Assembly: GCF_001294645.1 (NCBI RefSeq) | Contig: NZ_CP011868.1 | Location: 1,302,001-1,366,000 of the forward strand | Origin: Pseudonocardia sp. HH130629-09 | GTDB lineage: Bacteria; Actinomycetota; Actinomycetes; Mycobacteriales; Pseudonocardiaceae | Length of the DNA stretch: 64,000 nucleotides | Direction: 5' to 3' | In this document: positions 1 to 9,058 of the stretch, piece by piece | Layout of the letters: every line of letters starts with the position of its first letter | Position numbering within the stretch: position 1 is the first letter of the stretch | Position numbers and translations under genes: made by a program | The notes under the pieces: model-generated | The model's database searches: none | What the model was told of the DNA's origin: nothing | The model's input: only the letters and a program-made list of their open reading frames with translations

Positions 1-215
1 TCCCGCCGAACCAGTCGGAGATGATCGTCGACGCCCTGCGCCGGCGGGGAGTGCCCGTCGCCCACCTGCTGGTTGCCGGTGAGCAGCACGGCTTCCGGAA
101 GGCGGAGAACATCCGGCGCGCCCTCGACGCGGAGCTCGCGTTCTACTCGCGGGTGTTCGGGTTCGCGCTGCCCCCGGGGGAGGGCATCGAGCCGGTGGAG
201 ATCGAGAACCTGTGA
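1..215 (+). CDS. S9-family peptidase, C-terminal end (partial)
   Basis: Only the last 70 or so codons are present; the reading frame is open from the window edge to a TGA at 213-215. The residues [10 protein letters not shown] followed by AGEQHGF resemble the end of prolyl-oligopeptidase/dipeptidyl-aminopeptidase (S9) enzymes, where the His of the E-(x)-HGF stretch is the last catalytic triad residue. The family cleaves short peptides next to a chosen residue, usually in the cytoplasm. The stop overlaps the GTG of the next gene, so the two are probably co-translated. The rest of the protein cannot be judged. Confidence 0.75.
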   Translation, partial: PPNQSEMIVDALRRRGVPVAHLLVAGEQHGFRKAENIRRALDAELAFYSRVFGFALPPGEGIEPVEIENL

Positions 216-952
216 GCCCGGGGCACTTCGTCGCCCGGATGTCCCTCGAACCCGGTGCCCCGTCCACCGGGTACCCGTTCGAGCTCCCCGTGGTCCGGTG
301 GCTGTGCGAGCACGGCGGGCTCGCGCTGTACCCGGGCGTGACGTTCCTGGTGGGGGAGAACGGGTCCGGGAAGTCGACGCTGGTGGAGGCACTCGCCGTC
401 GCGCTGGGGCTGAACCCCGAGGGCGGGTCGCGCTCGTTCCGGTTCGCCACCCGGGCCAGCGAGTCCGACCTGGGGTCCTACCTGCGGGTGACCCGGCGAC
501 CGGGCCGGGAACGCACCAGCTTCTTCCTGCGTGCCGAGTCGTACTACAACGTCGCGTCCGAGGTGGAGCGGCTCGACCGGGCGGGCGGCCCGCCGCTGCT
601 GCCGGTCTACGGCGGTTCCGGGCACGAGCGCAGCCACGGCGAGTCGTTCCTGACGCTGCTGCGCCACCGGTTCGGTCCGCTCGGGCTCTACGTGCTCGAC
701 GAGCCGGAGGCGGCGCTGTCGGTCACCGGCTGTCTCGCCGTCCTGCAGCGGATGACGGACCTGGTGGGACGGGGGAGCCAGTTCGTCGTCGCCACCCACT
801 CGCCGGTCCTGCTGGCCCTGCCCGGGGCCGCCGTCCTGCAGATCGACGGTGACGGCGAGGTGACTCGCACCCCGTACGACGACGCCCTGCCGGTCGCCCT
901 GACCCGCCGCTTCCTGGCCGACCCGCAGGCGTTCCTCCGGCACCTCGGCTGA
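212..952 (+). CDS. ABC-type/AAA family ATPase (predicted ATPase)
   Basis: This 246-residue protein has a Walker A motif GENGSGKS at residues 48-55, a signature-like SHGESF near 141, a Walker B LYVLDEPE at 159-166 and a switch His in [10 protein letters not shown]. It has no membrane segment or permease partner. It belongs to the soluble predicted ATPases that look like short RecF/SMC-type ABC proteins; the substrate is unknown. The GTG start overlaps the stop of the peptidase gene; an in-frame ATG at 239 is an alternative start. A strong inverted repeat follows the stop. Confidence 0.75.
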   Translation: MSPGHFVARMSLEPGAPSTGYPFELPVVRWLCEHGGLALYPGVTFLVGENGSGKSTLVEALAVALGLNPEGGSRSFRFATRASESDLGSYLRVTRRPGRERTSFFLRAESYYNVASEVERLDRAGGPPLLPVYGGSGHERSHGESFLTLLRHRFGPLGLYVLDEPEAALSVTGCLAVLQRMTDLVGRGSQFVVATHSPVLLALPGAAVLQIDGDGEVTRTPYDDALPVALTRRFLADPQAFLRHLG

Positions 953-984
953 CGGGCACCCGGGTGCTCCGGCCCGGACGACCT

Positions 985-1013
985 CGGGCCCCGGGAACGC
1001 GTCCCGGGGCCCG
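985..1013. terminator. bidirectional terminator hairpin
   Basis: A perfect 12-bp stem (CGGGCCCCGGGA with its complement) closes a 5-base loop. It sits between the plus-strand ATPase ending at 952 and the minus-strand permease ending at 1033, where it could stop transcripts from both sides. There is no T-run, which is common for actinobacterial terminators. Confidence 0.65.
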
Positions 1014-1032
1014 TCGTCGGGCGGAACGGCGG

Positions 1033-1893
1033 TCAGGGCACCGCCGCCGCGACCTCGCGGTCGCCCCCGGTGGGGGTGGTCGCCTTCGGGCCGCGGGTGA
1101 TCCGCTTCTCCACCAGCCGCGAGACCCAGGTCAGGATGAGGCAGAGCCCGATGTAGATGACTGCGACGACGAGCGCGACCGGCAGGATCGGCGACCCGAG
1201 CTGGGTCTGGCTGCCCAGGAAGCGCGCCTGGTAGAGCAGCTCCGGGTACAGGATGATGAACCCGAGTGCGGTGTCCTTCAGAACCACGACCAGCTGCGAC
1301 AGGATCGTCGGCAGCATGGAGCGGAACGCCTGCGGGAGGAGCACGCTCCTCATCACCTGGGTCTTGCGCATCCCGAGGGCGTAGGCGGCCTCGCGCTGGC
1401 CGCGCGGCACCGCGTTCACCCCGGCCCGGAACACCTCGGCGAGCACCGAGCCGTTGTAGAGCATCAGGCCGATCACCACGGCCCAGAACGCGTCGATCTC
1501 GATGCCGGCGCCCTGGGACAGGCCGAAGTACAGGATGAAGATCAGGACCAGCAGCGGGACGGCGCGGAAGAGCTCCACGACCGCCGTCGACGGCCCGCTG
1601 ACCCAGGCGTGCTCGGACAGCCGGCCGGCGGCGAACACCGCACCGAAGAGAAGCGACAGGACCGCGGCGACCCCGAACGCGCTGACGGTCGCCCAGATCG
1701 CGTCCAGGAGCAGGTACTGGATGCGGACGTAGGTGATCCACTCCCACAGCCGCGGGGAGAACTGGCCCGCGTCGTAGAAGCGCCACACCACGAATCCGAG
1801 GATCGCGACGATCGCGACCGTGCCGACGACACCGAGGAGCCGGTTGCGCCGGTCCGCGGCCGGGCCGGGGACGTCGTAGAGGACCGAGCTCAC
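1033..1893 (-). CDS. gluD: amino-acid ABC transporter permease (GluD-like)
   Basis: This 286-residue inner-membrane permease belongs to the HisM/GltK type. The conserved EAA loop is visible as VPRGQREAAYALGMRKTQ, and several hydrophobic helices precede and follow it. The N-terminus (about residues 20-40) starts with a membrane helix after a short cytoplasmic stretch. It is the last gene of a minus-strand operon in the order ATPase, binding protein, permease, permease, which is the order of gluABCD for glutamate uptake in Corynebacterium. The substrate assignment (glutamate or a related polar amino acid) is inferred from order and family only. Confidence 0.85.
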   Translation of the reverse strand: MSSVLYDVPGPAADRRNRLLGVVGTVAIVAILGFVVWRFYDAGQFSPRLWEWITYVRIQYLLLDAIWATVSAFGVAAVLSLLFGAVFAAGRLSEHAWVSGPSTAVVELFRAVPLLVLIFILYFGLSQGAGIEIDAFWAVVIGLMLYNGSVLAEVFRAGVNAVPRGQREAAYALGMRKTQVMRSVLLPQAFRSMLPTILSQLVVVLKDTALGFIILYPELLYQARFLGSQTQLGSPILPVALVVAVIYIGLCLILTWVSRLVEKRITRGPKATTPTGGDREVAAAVP

Positions 1894-1942
1894 CGGGTCA
1901 CCTCCGAGCGGTGGCCGAGGGACGGGGTACGGGCGGGCGCGG

Positions 1943-2590
1943 TCACCGGGACGCTCCCCACGTCGCGTCGAGCCGGCGCTGCAGCAGCGTCAGCGGCACG
2001 ACCAGGACCACGAAGAACAGCGCGACCCACAGCAGCCCGACGAGCACGTTGTAGCCGCGCTCGGACAGCACGCTGTACACGCTGCCGAGCTGGAACACCG
2101 CGAAGCCGGAGGCGATCGTGGTGTTCTTCAGCAGCGCGATCTGGATGTTGGTCATCGGCGGCACGACCGAGCGCACCGCCTGCGGGAGCACGATCTGGCC
2201 GAGCGTCTGGGTGAAGGTGAAGCCCAGCGCCCGCGCGGCCTCGGCCTGGCCGACCGGGACGGTGTTGATGCCCGACCGGACGACCTCGCAGACGAACGCC
2301 GCGGTGTAGAGGGTCAGCCCGATGCACGCGAGGGTGAAGAACGAGAACTCCACCAGCTCCAGGCGCGGGTAGGCGAACGCGAAGAAGAACAGCACCAGGG
2401 TCAGCGGTGTGTTCCGCAGGACCGTCACGTACAGCGAGCCGAAGCTGCGCAGGATCGGCACCGGACTGACCCGGAGGCCCGCGACCAGCGTGCCGAGGAC
2501 CAGCGAGCCGATACCGGAGACGACGAACAGACCGACCGTCGTCACCAGGCCGCGCCAGTACACGTCGAGGTTGTCGAGCAGGACGTCCAC
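1943..2590 (-). CDS. gluC: amino-acid ABC transporter permease (GluC-like)
   Basis: This 215-residue permease pairs with the next one to form the membrane channel of a polar amino-acid importer. The EAA loop reads VPVGQAEAARALGFTFTQ, and about five hydrophobic segments are visible. The length fits the HisQ/GluC group. The start at 2590 is preceded by AGGAGAG about 8 bases upstream. A large hairpin separates it from the binding-protein gene, so expression of both permeases may be lower than that of the binding protein. Confidence 0.85.
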   Translation of the reverse strand: MDVLLDNLDVYWRGLVTTVGLFVVSGIGSLVLGTLVAGLRVSPVPILRSFGSLYVTVLRNTPLTLVLFFFAFAYPRLELVEFSFFTLACIGLTLYTAAFVCEVVRSGINTVPVGQAEAARALGFTFTQTLGQIVLPQAVRSVVPPMTNIQIALLKNTTIASGFAVFQLGSVYSVLSERGYNVLVGLLWVALFFVVLVVPLTLLQRRLDATWGASR

Positions 2591-2618
2591 CGAGGTGCTC
2601 TCCTTCCGTCGGATCGGG

Positions 2619-2664
2619 CACGGCCCGGCCCGCGGTGCGCGGACGCACCGCAGACCGGGCCGTG
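2619..2664. terminator. intra-operon hairpin (attenuator) between binding protein and permeases
   Basis: A long inverted repeat with an outer 10-bp stem (CACGGCCCGG with its complement) and an inner 8-bp stem (GCGGTGCG with its complement) lies just after the stop of the binding-protein gene on the minus strand and before the permease gene. Partial termination or mRNA-end protection at such a site is a known way to make more binding protein than permease. Confidence 0.6.
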
Positions 2665-2671
2665 GGTCGGG

Positions 2672-3556
2672 TCAGTAGCGGTCGATCGCCGGCGGCGTGG
2701 CCGGGGTGCCCGACCGGCCCAGCGTGCCGTCGTAGATCGTCTGCCAGGTGCCGTCGTCGATCGCGGCCTGCAGCAGGTCGTTGACCTTGTTGCGGAACGC
2801 GGTGTCGGCGAGCGGGACGCCGACGCCGTAGGGCTCGTCGGAGAAGGTCTCACCGACGACCTTGAGCTGCTCCGCGTTCTGCGAGGCGTAGCCGAGCAGG
2901 ATCGCGTCGTCGGTGGTGACGGCGTCGACCTGGTTGTTGATCAGCTGGTCGACGCACTGGGTGTAGGTCTGGAACTCGACGATGCTGGTCGTCAGGTTCT
3001 GGTCGCGGACCCGCTGGATCGGGGTGGAGCCGGTGACCGAGCAGACGGTCCTGCCCTGCAGCGTCTGCGGGCCGGTGATCTCGTTGTCGTCGGCGCGGAC
3101 CAGCAGGCCCTGGCCGGCGACGTAGTACGGGCCGGCGAAACCGACGCGCTCCTTGCGCCGGTCGTTGATCGTGTAGGTGCCGACGTAGTAGTCGACCTCG
3201 CCGCGCTCGAGGACGTCCTCGCGGGCGGCGGACGGCACGACCCTGTAGTCGATCTGCTCGGGGGCGAACCCGAGACCGCCGGCGACCATCCGGGCGATGT
3301 CGACGTCGAAGCCGGAGAACTCGCCGGTGGTGGCGTCGCGGAAGCCCAGCCCCGGCTGGTCGTCCTTCACCCCGACGACCACGCGGCCGCGCTGCTGGAT
3401 CGTCTCGAAGGTCGGGGAGCCCTCGACGGTCACGTTCTCGGCGACGGTCGGCTGGTAGCCCGAGCCCTCCGCGCCGGGGGCGCCTTCCTGGCCGCAGCCG
3501 GCCAGCGCGAGGGCGGCGGCCAGCGCGGCCGCCACCAGCATGCGGGATCTCTTCAT
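2672..3556 (-). CDS. gluB: glutamate/polar amino-acid ABC transporter substrate-binding lipoprotein
   Basis: This 294-residue protein captures the amino acid outside the membrane and hands it to the permease pair. It begins MKRSRMLVAAALAAALALAGCG, a lipoprotein signal peptide with lipobox LAGC, so it should be anchored to the outer face of the membrane. The mature part shows the SBP_bac_3 pattern: VGVKDDQPGLGFRD near the N-terminus, FSGFDVDIARMVAG, and the late-domain ADAILLGYA-like stretch. The ATG was chosen because it gives a complete signal peptide; the open frame extends far upstream but without sense. It follows the ATPase gene closely. Confidence 0.88.
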   Translation of the reverse strand: MKRSRMLVAAALAAALALAGCGQEGAPGAEGSGYQPTVAENVTVEGSPTFETIQQRGRVVVGVKDDQPGLGFRDATTGEFSGFDVDIARMVAGGLGFAPEQIDYRVVPSAAREDVLERGEVDYYVGTYTINDRRKERVGFAGPYYVAGQGLLVRADDNEITGPQTLQGRTVCSVTGSTPIQRVRDQNLTTSIVEFQTYTQCVDQLINNQVDAVTTDDAILLGYASQNAEQLKVVGETFSDEPYGVGVPLADTAFRNKVNDLLQAAIDDGTWQTIYDGTLGRSGTPATPPAIDRY

Positions 3557-3624
3557 GGACGGGCTCCGATCGTGGACGGGGTGGGAACGGTGGTGCTCGG
3601 CGACAGGCGGGGGCGTGGCGGCGC

Positions 3625-4383
3625 TCAGTGCGAGAGGATCTTCCCGAGGAAGTCCTTCGCGCGGTCGCTGCGCGGGTTGGTGAAGAAGTCGTCCGGAGTG
3701 GAGTCCTCGACGATCTCGCCCTCGCTCATGAACACCACGCGGTGCGCGGCCTTGCGGGCGAAGCCCATCTCGTGGGTCACGACGATCATCGTCATGCCCT
3801 CCGCGGCCAGTGACGTCATCGTGTCGAGGACCTCGTTGACCATCTCCGGGTCCAGGGCGGAGGTCGGCTCGTCGAACAGCATGACCTTCGGCTTCATCGC
3901 CAGCGCGCGGGCGATCGCCGCGCGTTGCTGCTGGCCGCCGGAGAGCTGGGCGGGGTACTTGTCCCTCTGGTTGGCGATGCCGACACGCTCCAGCAGCGCC
4001 AGACCGGTCTTCTCGGCCTCGGCCTTGGACACCCCGCGCACCTTCAGCGGTGCGAGGGTGACGTTCTCCAGGATCGTCTTGTGCGCGAACAGGTTGAACG
4101 ACTGGAAGACCATGCCGACGTCGGCGCGCAGGGCGGCCAGCGCCTTGCCCTCCGCCGCCAGCGCGGTGCCGTCGATCTCGATCGTGCCGGTGTCGATCGG
4201 CTCGAGCCGGTTGATCGTGCGGCAGAGTGTGGACTTGCCGGAACCGGAGGGGCCGAGGACGACGACGACCTCCCCACGGGCGACGTCCAGATCGATGTCG
4301 CGCAGCACGTGGAGGTCGCCGAAGTGCTTCTGCACCCCGGCCATCCGCACCATGGGTGTGCTGGACGCGGGCGGGCTGGTCAT
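3625..4383 (-). CDS. gluA: amino-acid ABC transporter ATP-binding protein
   Basis: This 252-residue ATPase powers the importer. It has Walker A GPSGSGKS at residues 44-51, the signature LSGGQQQR, Walker B VMLFDEP with the following TSALD D-loop, and the switch His in VVTHEMGFA, all typical of polar amino-acid importers (GlnQ/GluA). I chose the ATG at 4383 because GGAGG stands 4 bases before it; in-frame starts at 4398 and 4437 lack such a site. It is the first gene of the operon and is transcribed away from the response regulator gene, leaving about 100 bases for two promoters. Confidence 0.88.
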   Translation of the reverse strand: MTSPPASSTPMVRMAGVQKHFGDLHVLRDIDLDVARGEVVVVLGPSGSGKSTLCRTINRLEPIDTGTIEIDGTALAAEGKALAALRADVGMVFQSFNLFAHKTILENVTLAPLKVRGVSKAEAEKTGLALLERVGIANQRDKYPAQLSGGQQQRAAIARALAMKPKVMLFDEPTSALDPEMVNEVLDTMTSLAAEGMTMIVVTHEMGFARKAAHRVVFMSEGEIVEDSTPDDFFTNPRSDRAKDFLGKILSH

Positions 4384-4487
4384 GCTGCCTCCGGACATGG
4401 CGAGAGCCTGGACGGAACGGACATGCGAGTCCACCACCTTGAGGAACCTTTAGGGTCTCGGCCACGTAACGGAAAGGGCGGCCACCG

Positions 4488-5171
4488 GTGCACATCCTGC
4501 TGATCGAGGACGACGACCGGGTCGCCGCCGCGCTGCGTCCGGCACTGCACCGGCACGGGATGACCACGACCCGCCTGGACCACGGCCGCGGCGCCGTGGA
4601 CCACCTCGACGGCGTCGACGTCGTGCTGCTGGACCTGGGGCTGCCCGACGCCGACGGGCTCGACGTCTGCCGGGCGATCCGCGCCGTCTCCGAGGTCCCG
4701 GTGCTGATGGTGACCGCCCGCGGCGAGGTCACCGACCGCATCGCCGGGCTGCACACCGGCGCCGACGACTACCTGGTCAAGCCCTACGACATCGGGGAGC
4801 TCGTGGCCCGGGTGCACGCGGTGCAGCGCCGCCGCAAGATCGGCGACGACGGCACCGTCGTCCCGGCCGGGTCGGCCCCGGTGACCGTCGGCGAGGTCCG
4901 CGTCGACCCCGAGCGGTACGAGGTCACCGTCGCCGGGGAGCAGGTGGTGCTCACCCGCAAGGAGTTCCAGGTGCTGTCGCTGCTCGCCCGCGCCGACGGC
5001 GCCGTCTGCACCCGCGCCCAGATCGTCGCCGAGGTGTGGGGGCGCGGCTGGGCGGGCGCGAACCGGACCCTCGACGTGCACGTGGCGACCCTGCGGACCA
5101 AGCTCGGCCGCCCCGAGCTGGTGCGGACCGTCCGCGGCGTCGGGTACCGCTTCGCCGCCACCGAGGACTGA
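4488..5171 (+). CDS. OmpR/PhoB-family response regulator
   Basis: This 227-residue cytoplasmic regulator has a receiver domain (about 1-115) with the acidic pair EDDD near the start, the phosphate-accepting Asp49 in VVLLDLGLP, the Thr in VTARGE and the Lys of the KPY motif. The second half is a winged helix with the typical ending RTVRGVGYRF. It forms an operon with the kinase 15 bases downstream. The signal is unknown. Its position opposite an amino-acid importer is suggestive but does not prove control of that importer. Confidence 0.92.
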   Translation: MHILLIEDDDRVAAALRPALHRHGMTTTRLDHGRGAVDHLDGVDVVLLDLGLPDADGLDVCRAIRAVSEVPVLMVTARGEVTDRIAGLHTGADDYLVKPYDIGELVARVHAVQRRRKIGDDGTVVPAGSAPVTVGEVRVDPERYEVTVAGEQVVLTRKEFQVLSLLARADGAVCTRAQIVAEVWGRGWAGANRTLDVHVATLRTKLGRPELVRTVRGVGYRFAATED

Positions 5172-5186
5172 GAGGGGAACGGCGAC

Positions 5187-6641
5187 GTGCGCAGCCGGCT
5201 GCTGCTGGTCGTGCTCGTGCTCGTCGGGCTGCTCGCCGCCGGGCTGGGCGTCCCGCTGGCGTGGACCGCCGCCCAGCGGGCCCAGGAGGAGGTCTTCACC
5301 GACCGCCTCACCGACACCATCTCCTTCGCCTCGACCGCCCAGCGCCCGCTCATCGAGACCCCCGCGGGCAGCTCCGCGCTCGCCACGTTCACCGACGAGA
5401 TCACCCGCTACGACGACGTCTACGGCGTCGCGGTGCTCGTCCTCGACCGGGCGGGGCGCACGGTGGCCGCCTCCCGCCCGGCCGACCGGCTGCCCGAGCT
5501 GGGGGACTACGCCGTCGAGCGGACCGAGGTCGCGCTCGCCGGGCGCCGCTCCTCGACCTACCCGCTGCTCATGCCGTGGGACGACCGGCCGCTGGTGCTG
5601 GCCGAGCCGGTACTCGTCGACGGCGAGGTCGTCGGCGCGGTGGTGACGGTGTCCCCGACCGACGCCCTGCGGGCCGAGGCGGTGCGCACCTGGTCGCTGA
5701 TCGCCGGGGCCGCGGTGTTCGCGCTGCTCGCCGGGATCCTGGTCGCGCTGCCGCTGACCGCCTGGGTGCTGCGCCCGGTCCGCCGGCTCGACGAGGCGAT
5801 GGACCGGGTCGGGACGGCCGTCCTCGCCGGGGGGCCGCCCGGTCCGCCGTCGCGGCGCAGCGGCCCGCCGGAGCTGCGCTCGCTGGCCGAGTCGTTCGAC
5901 CGGATGACCGAGACGGTGCGCGAGGCGCTCGGCGCCCAGCGCGCGTTCGTCGCCGACGCCTCCCACCAGCTGCGCAACCCGCTCACCGCGCTGCGGCTGC
6001 GGCTGTCCAACCTCGACGGGCACGTCGACCCGGCCGCCGCCGACGACCACCTCGCGGCGATGGAGGAGGCCGAGCGACTGTCCCGGGTGCTCGACGGACT
6101 GCTCGCGCTGGCCCGCGCCGAGCGCGCGGTGGAGGACCCGGGCGTCGCCGAGGACACCGACCTCGACGTCGTCGTCGCCGAACGGGTGGACAACTGGCGG
6201 CCGCTCGCCGAGCACTCCGGGATCGAGCTGTGCCGCAGCGGCCCACGCGGCCTGCACGCCCTGATCGGTGAGCCCGCGCTGGAGTCGGTCCTCGACGCGC
6301 TGCTGGACAACGCGCTCAAGTACACCCCGCACGGGCGACGGGTGCGGGTCGCGACGCTGCGCACCGCCGACCGGATCGGGGTCAGCGTCGTCGACGGCGG
6401 CCCCGGCCTCGCACGCGAGGACCGGGCACGCGCCACCGACCGGTTCTGGCGGGCACCCGGGCAGACCAACGTCGAGGGCAGCGGGCTCGGCCTGGCCATC
6501 GCGGTGCGGACCGCCGCCGCGGCCGGCGGGAGCCTGCAGCTGAGCGACGCACCCGGCGGCGGGCTCCGGGTCACACTGTGGCTGCGCCCCGCTCCCTCCG
6601 CGGTGCGCGACCGGCCCCCCAGCCACGGAGAGGACGTGTGA
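5187..6641 (+). CDS. sensor histidine kinase
   Basis: This 484-residue membrane kinase probably phosphorylates the response regulator encoded just upstream. It has an N-terminal membrane helix (about 3-25), an extracytoplasmic sensor region, a second helix (about 170-192), a HAMP-like linker, and a dimerisation/phosphotransfer helix with His260 in DASHQLRNPL. The ATP-binding region contains the N box LLDNALKYTP, G1 VVDGGPGL and G2 GSGLGLAIA. The starting GTG follows GAGAGGGGAAC. The architecture fits the PrrB/CseC-like actinobacterial kinases; the ligand is not evident. Confidence 0.9.
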   Translation: MRSRLLLVVLVLVGLLAAGLGVPLAWTAAQRAQEEVFTDRLTDTISFASTAQRPLIETPAGSSALATFTDEITRYDDVYGVAVLVLDRAGRTVAASRPADRLPELGDYAVERTEVALAGRRSSTYPLLMPWDDRPLVLAEPVLVDGEVVGAVVTVSPTDALRAEAVRTWSLIAGAAVFALLAGILVALPLTAWVLRPVRRLDEAMDRVGTAVLAGGPPGPPSRRSGPPELRSLAESFDRMTETVREALGAQRAFVADASHQLRNPLTALRLRLSNLDGHVDPAAADDHLAAMEEAERLSRVLDGLLALARAERAVEDPGVAEDTDLDVVVAERVDNWRPLAEHSGIELCRSGPRGLHALIGEPALESVLDALLDNALKYTPHGRRVRVATLRTADRIGVSVVDGGPGLAREDRARATDRFWRAPGQTNVEGSGLGLAIAVRTAAAAGGSLQLSDAPGGGLRVTLWLRPAPSAVRDRPPSHGEDV

Positions 6642-6644
6642 GGA

Positions 6645-7037
6645 ATGCGGATCGGCGAGCTCGCGGAACGCACCGGCGTGACCGCACGCATGCTGCGCTA
6701 CTACGAGCAGCAGGGTCTCCTCGCCTCGACCCGCGGCAGCGGCGGCCAGCGGGAGTACGGGACACCGGAGGTCGAGCGCGTCGCCCTGCTGCGGACGCTG
6801 TTCGACGCCGGCCTGTCGAGCCGCACGATCGCCCGGCTGCTGCCGTGCGTGGACACCCCGAGCCTGCGGACCGCCGAGGACGCCTTCGCGACGATGGCAC
6901 GTGAGCGGGACCGGCTGCGCGAGGCGATGGGGACCCTCGGGACCGCCGTCGACGCCCTGGAACGCCTCATGGCCGGGAACAGCGAGCACCGGGCCGCCCT
7001 CGCCGCCGCGCGCCCGGCCGGGTCCGCCGACCGGTGA
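6645..7037 (+). CDS. MerR-family transcriptional regulator
   Basis: This 130-residue regulator starts with a MerR-type winged helix (MRIGELAERTGVTARMLRYY) followed by the usual RYYEQQGLL and the long dimerisation helix (about 80-115). The C-terminal part is short and shows no Cys cluster, so metal sensing is unlikely. It resembles the SoxR/YhdM-like small MerR proteins. The ATG lies 3 bases after the kinase stop. A MerR-type operator lies directly downstream, before the oxidoreductase gene, which makes that gene the likely target. Confidence 0.88.
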   Translation: MRIGELAERTGVTARMLRYYEQQGLLASTRGSGGQREYGTPEVERVALLRTLFDAGLSSRTIARLLPCVDTPSLRTAEDAFATMARERDRLREAMGTLGTAVDALERLMAGNSEHRAALAAARPAGSADR

Positions 7038-7052
7038 CCTGGGACACGATCA

Positions 7053-7083
7053 CTGGAACCTGACACCGGTGGCAGGTCATAGC
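7053..7083 (+). promoter_or_regulatory. MerR-type promoter with palindromic operator
   Basis: The 20-bp near-perfect palindrome ACCTGACACCGGTGGCAGGT (7058-7077) lies between a -35-like CTGGAA (7053-7058) and a -10-like CATAGC (7078-7083), a spacing of about 19 bp. Overlong spacers holding a dyad are the hallmark of MerR-activated promoters. Transcription would begin about at the GTG of the oxidoreductase, giving a leaderless mRNA. Confidence 0.6.
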
Positions 7084-7091
7084 GTGCCGGC

Positions 7092-8036
7092 GTGGTCAAC
7101 GCATACGGATACCGCGCCTTCGGCGGCCCCGACGTCCAGGAGTTCCTCGACCGCCCCGCCCCGGTGCCGGGTGCGCACGAGGTCGCGCTCGCCGTCGCCG
7201 TCGCCGGGGTCAACCCCCTCGACCACGTCCTGCGAGCCGGCGGGGTGCCGATGATCAATGGGCACCTCCCGTTCCCCCAGGTCCTCGGGATGGAGGCCGC
7301 GGGGGTGGTCACGGCGGTCGGGACCGCCGTGACGGGCCTCGCGGTCGGGGACAGGGCGTTCGGGTTCGCCCTCACCGGCGCCGGGACCTACGCCACCGAC
7401 ACGCTGCTGCTCGGCTCGGCCACGGCCCGGACGCCGGACGCGCTGTCCGACGAGTGGGCGGCCACCGTGCCGGTCGCCGGGACCACCGCGCTCGACGTCG
7501 TCGACCAGCTGGCACTGCCGCGCGGTGGCCGGTTGCTGGTCAACGGGATCGGCGGGGGCGTGGGGCTGGCCGTCGCCCAGCTGGCCCGCGCCGGTGGGCT
7601 CGAGGTGATCGGTACCGCGGGCGGGACCAAGCGCGACGTCGTCACCGGGACCGGGGCGGTGTTCGTGGACCACCGCGCGCCCGGTGCGATCGACCGGCTG
7701 CGCGCGTTCGCCCCCGGCGGCTTCGACGGCGTCGTGGACCTCGTGGGCGGCGCGTCGCTGCGTGCCGTCGCACCGCTCGCCGCCACGCCACGGGCCGTGG
7801 TCTCGGTCGGGGATCCCACGGTCGGGGAGGTCGGCGGCGTCGTCGTGGAGCGCCACACCGACCGCCGGACCCTGGAGCGGGTCGCGGCGCTGATGGTGCA
7901 GGGCGTCCTCGACCCGCACGTCACCGCCGTGTACCCCTTCGACCGGGCGGCACAGGCCCTGGCGCGGGTGGAGGACGGGCACGGGACGGGGAAGACAGTG
8001 CTCGACCTGTCCGCGCGGGGTCAGCGAGGTCAGTAG
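7092..8036 (+). CDS. NAD(P)H-dependent MDR-family oxidoreductase (quinone reductase-like)
   Basis: This 314-residue cytoplasmic enzyme is a medium-chain dehydrogenase/reductase of the zinc-free quinone reductase group. The N-terminal GroES-like domain shows [13 protein letters not shown]; the Rossmann part shows [15 protein letters not shown], the coenzyme-binding turn. No Cys ligands for catalytic or structural zinc are present. The likely reaction is NADPH-dependent reduction of quinones or enones. It lies behind a MerR-type promoter, suggesting induction by an electrophile or drug sensed by the upstream regulator. Its end overlaps the convergent TAXI gene by 7 bases. Confidence 0.85.
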   Translation: MVNAYGYRAFGGPDVQEFLDRPAPVPGAHEVALAVAVAGVNPLDHVLRAGGVPMINGHLPFPQVLGMEAAGVVTAVGTAVTGLAVGDRAFGFALTGAGTYATDTLLLGSATARTPDALSDEWAATVPVAGTTALDVVDQLALPRGGRLLVNGIGGGVGLAVAQLARAGGLEVIGTAGGTKRDVVTGTGAVFVDHRAPGAIDRLRAFAPGGFDGVVDLVGGASLRAVAPLAATPRAVVSVGDPTVGEVGGVVVERHTDRRTLERVAALMVQGVLDPHVTAVYPFDRAAQALARVEDGHGTGKTVLDLSARGQRGQ

Positions 8037-8995
8037 CCCTTGGCGGCCCGGTAGAACTCGACGGCGCCCTCGTGCAGCGGGATCGGCTGGGTGCCGATGG
8101 CCGAGCGCGAGTCGACGGTCACCGCGGCCGGGCTGGCCTGCGCCAGCCGGGGCTGTTCGTCGAAGGCCGCCCGGATCAGCGCGCGGGCCAGGTCGGCGTC
8201 CATCCCCTCGGTGACCAGCAGCGCGTTGCGCACCGACAGGCACGACACCGGGCCGGGCAGCCCGTAGGTGTTCGCCGGGACCGTCGCCACGGAGTAGACG
8301 GGGTGACGCTCGCGCATCCGGTCGAGCACCCCACCGAGCTCCAGCAGCCGGATCGGGACCCGGGCGGCGAGCTCCCGCACCCCGTCGGTCGGGACCCCGC
8401 CGGACCAGAAGAACGCGTCGAGACGGCCCTCGACCAGCGCCGTCGCCGCGTCCGGCAGCCCCAGCTCCGCACGGGTACCCAGGCCCGCGACACCGATCCC
8501 GGCGACGTCGAGCAGCCGGATCGCGATCGGCTGGTAGCCGCTGCCGCTCGGGCCGACCGACACCCGTCGTCCGCGCAGGTCGGCGATGCTGCGCAGGCCG
8601 GAGTCGGCACGCACGACGAGGTGGGTGACGTCGTCGTAGAGCCGGGCCAGTGCGCGCGGCTCGGTCGGGCCGGTGACGCGCGCGGCGACGTCGGCGGCCA
8701 CGTCGACCTGGCTGATCGCGACCGCCGCCCGCCCGTCGGTCAGCAGCTCCATGTTCTGTGCGCTGCCCGCCGTCTCCAGCACCCGGGGGGCCGCCGGGAG
8801 CCCGAGGCGTTCGTGCCAGATCTCCGACAGCGTGCGCGCGAGGTTGATGTACACCCCCGGCTGCACCCCGCCGGCGATCACCAGCGGCTCGGCTGGCCGC
8901 GGGCCGGTGCAGCCCGGGAGCACCGCCCCCGCACCCAGCACAACGCCCGCACCCAGCAGGGCGCGCCGCGTCAGCGGGGGACCGGACCGGTGCAT
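8030..8995 (-). CDS. TAXI-family TRAP transporter solute-binding lipoprotein
   Basis: This 321-residue exported protein has the signal [22 protein letters not shown], which combines a twin-arginine-like start with a lipobox LPGC. The mature part matches TAXI-type TRAP solute receptors: [20 protein letters not shown] near the start and [16 protein letters not shown] in the middle. Such receptors normally work with a fused DctQM permease, but none is encoded nearby. The ATG was chosen because it yields a full signal peptide. It is divergent from miaB with 63 bases between starts. The solute is unknown. Confidence 0.82.
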   Translation of the reverse strand: MHRSGPPLTRRALLGAGVVLGAGAVLPGCTGPRPAEPLVIAGGVQPGVYINLARTLSEIWHERLGLPAAPRVLETAGSAQNMELLTDGRAAVAISQVDVAADVAARVTGPTEPRALARLYDDVTHLVVRADSGLRSIADLRGRRVSVGPSGSGYQPIAIRLLDVAGIGVAGLGTRAELGLPDAATALVEGRLDAFFWSGGVPTDGVRELAARVPIRLLELGGVLDRMRERHPVYSVATVPANTYGLPGPVSCLSVRNALLVTEGMDADLARALIRAAFDEQPRLAQASPAAVTVDSRSAIGTQPIPLHEGAVEFYRAAKGY

Positions 8996-9058
8996 CGGGC
9001 CATCATCCCCGACGGCCCCGTCCCGGCGCCGTTCGCCGGGGCGCCTACCCTCGGGTGT

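Noticed and set aside
2672..4756. 694-residue minus-strand ORF across the binding-protein and ATPase genes
   Set aside because: Only the last 294 residues make sense; the start with a lipoprotein signal at 3556 is clear, and the rest is another frame of gluA.
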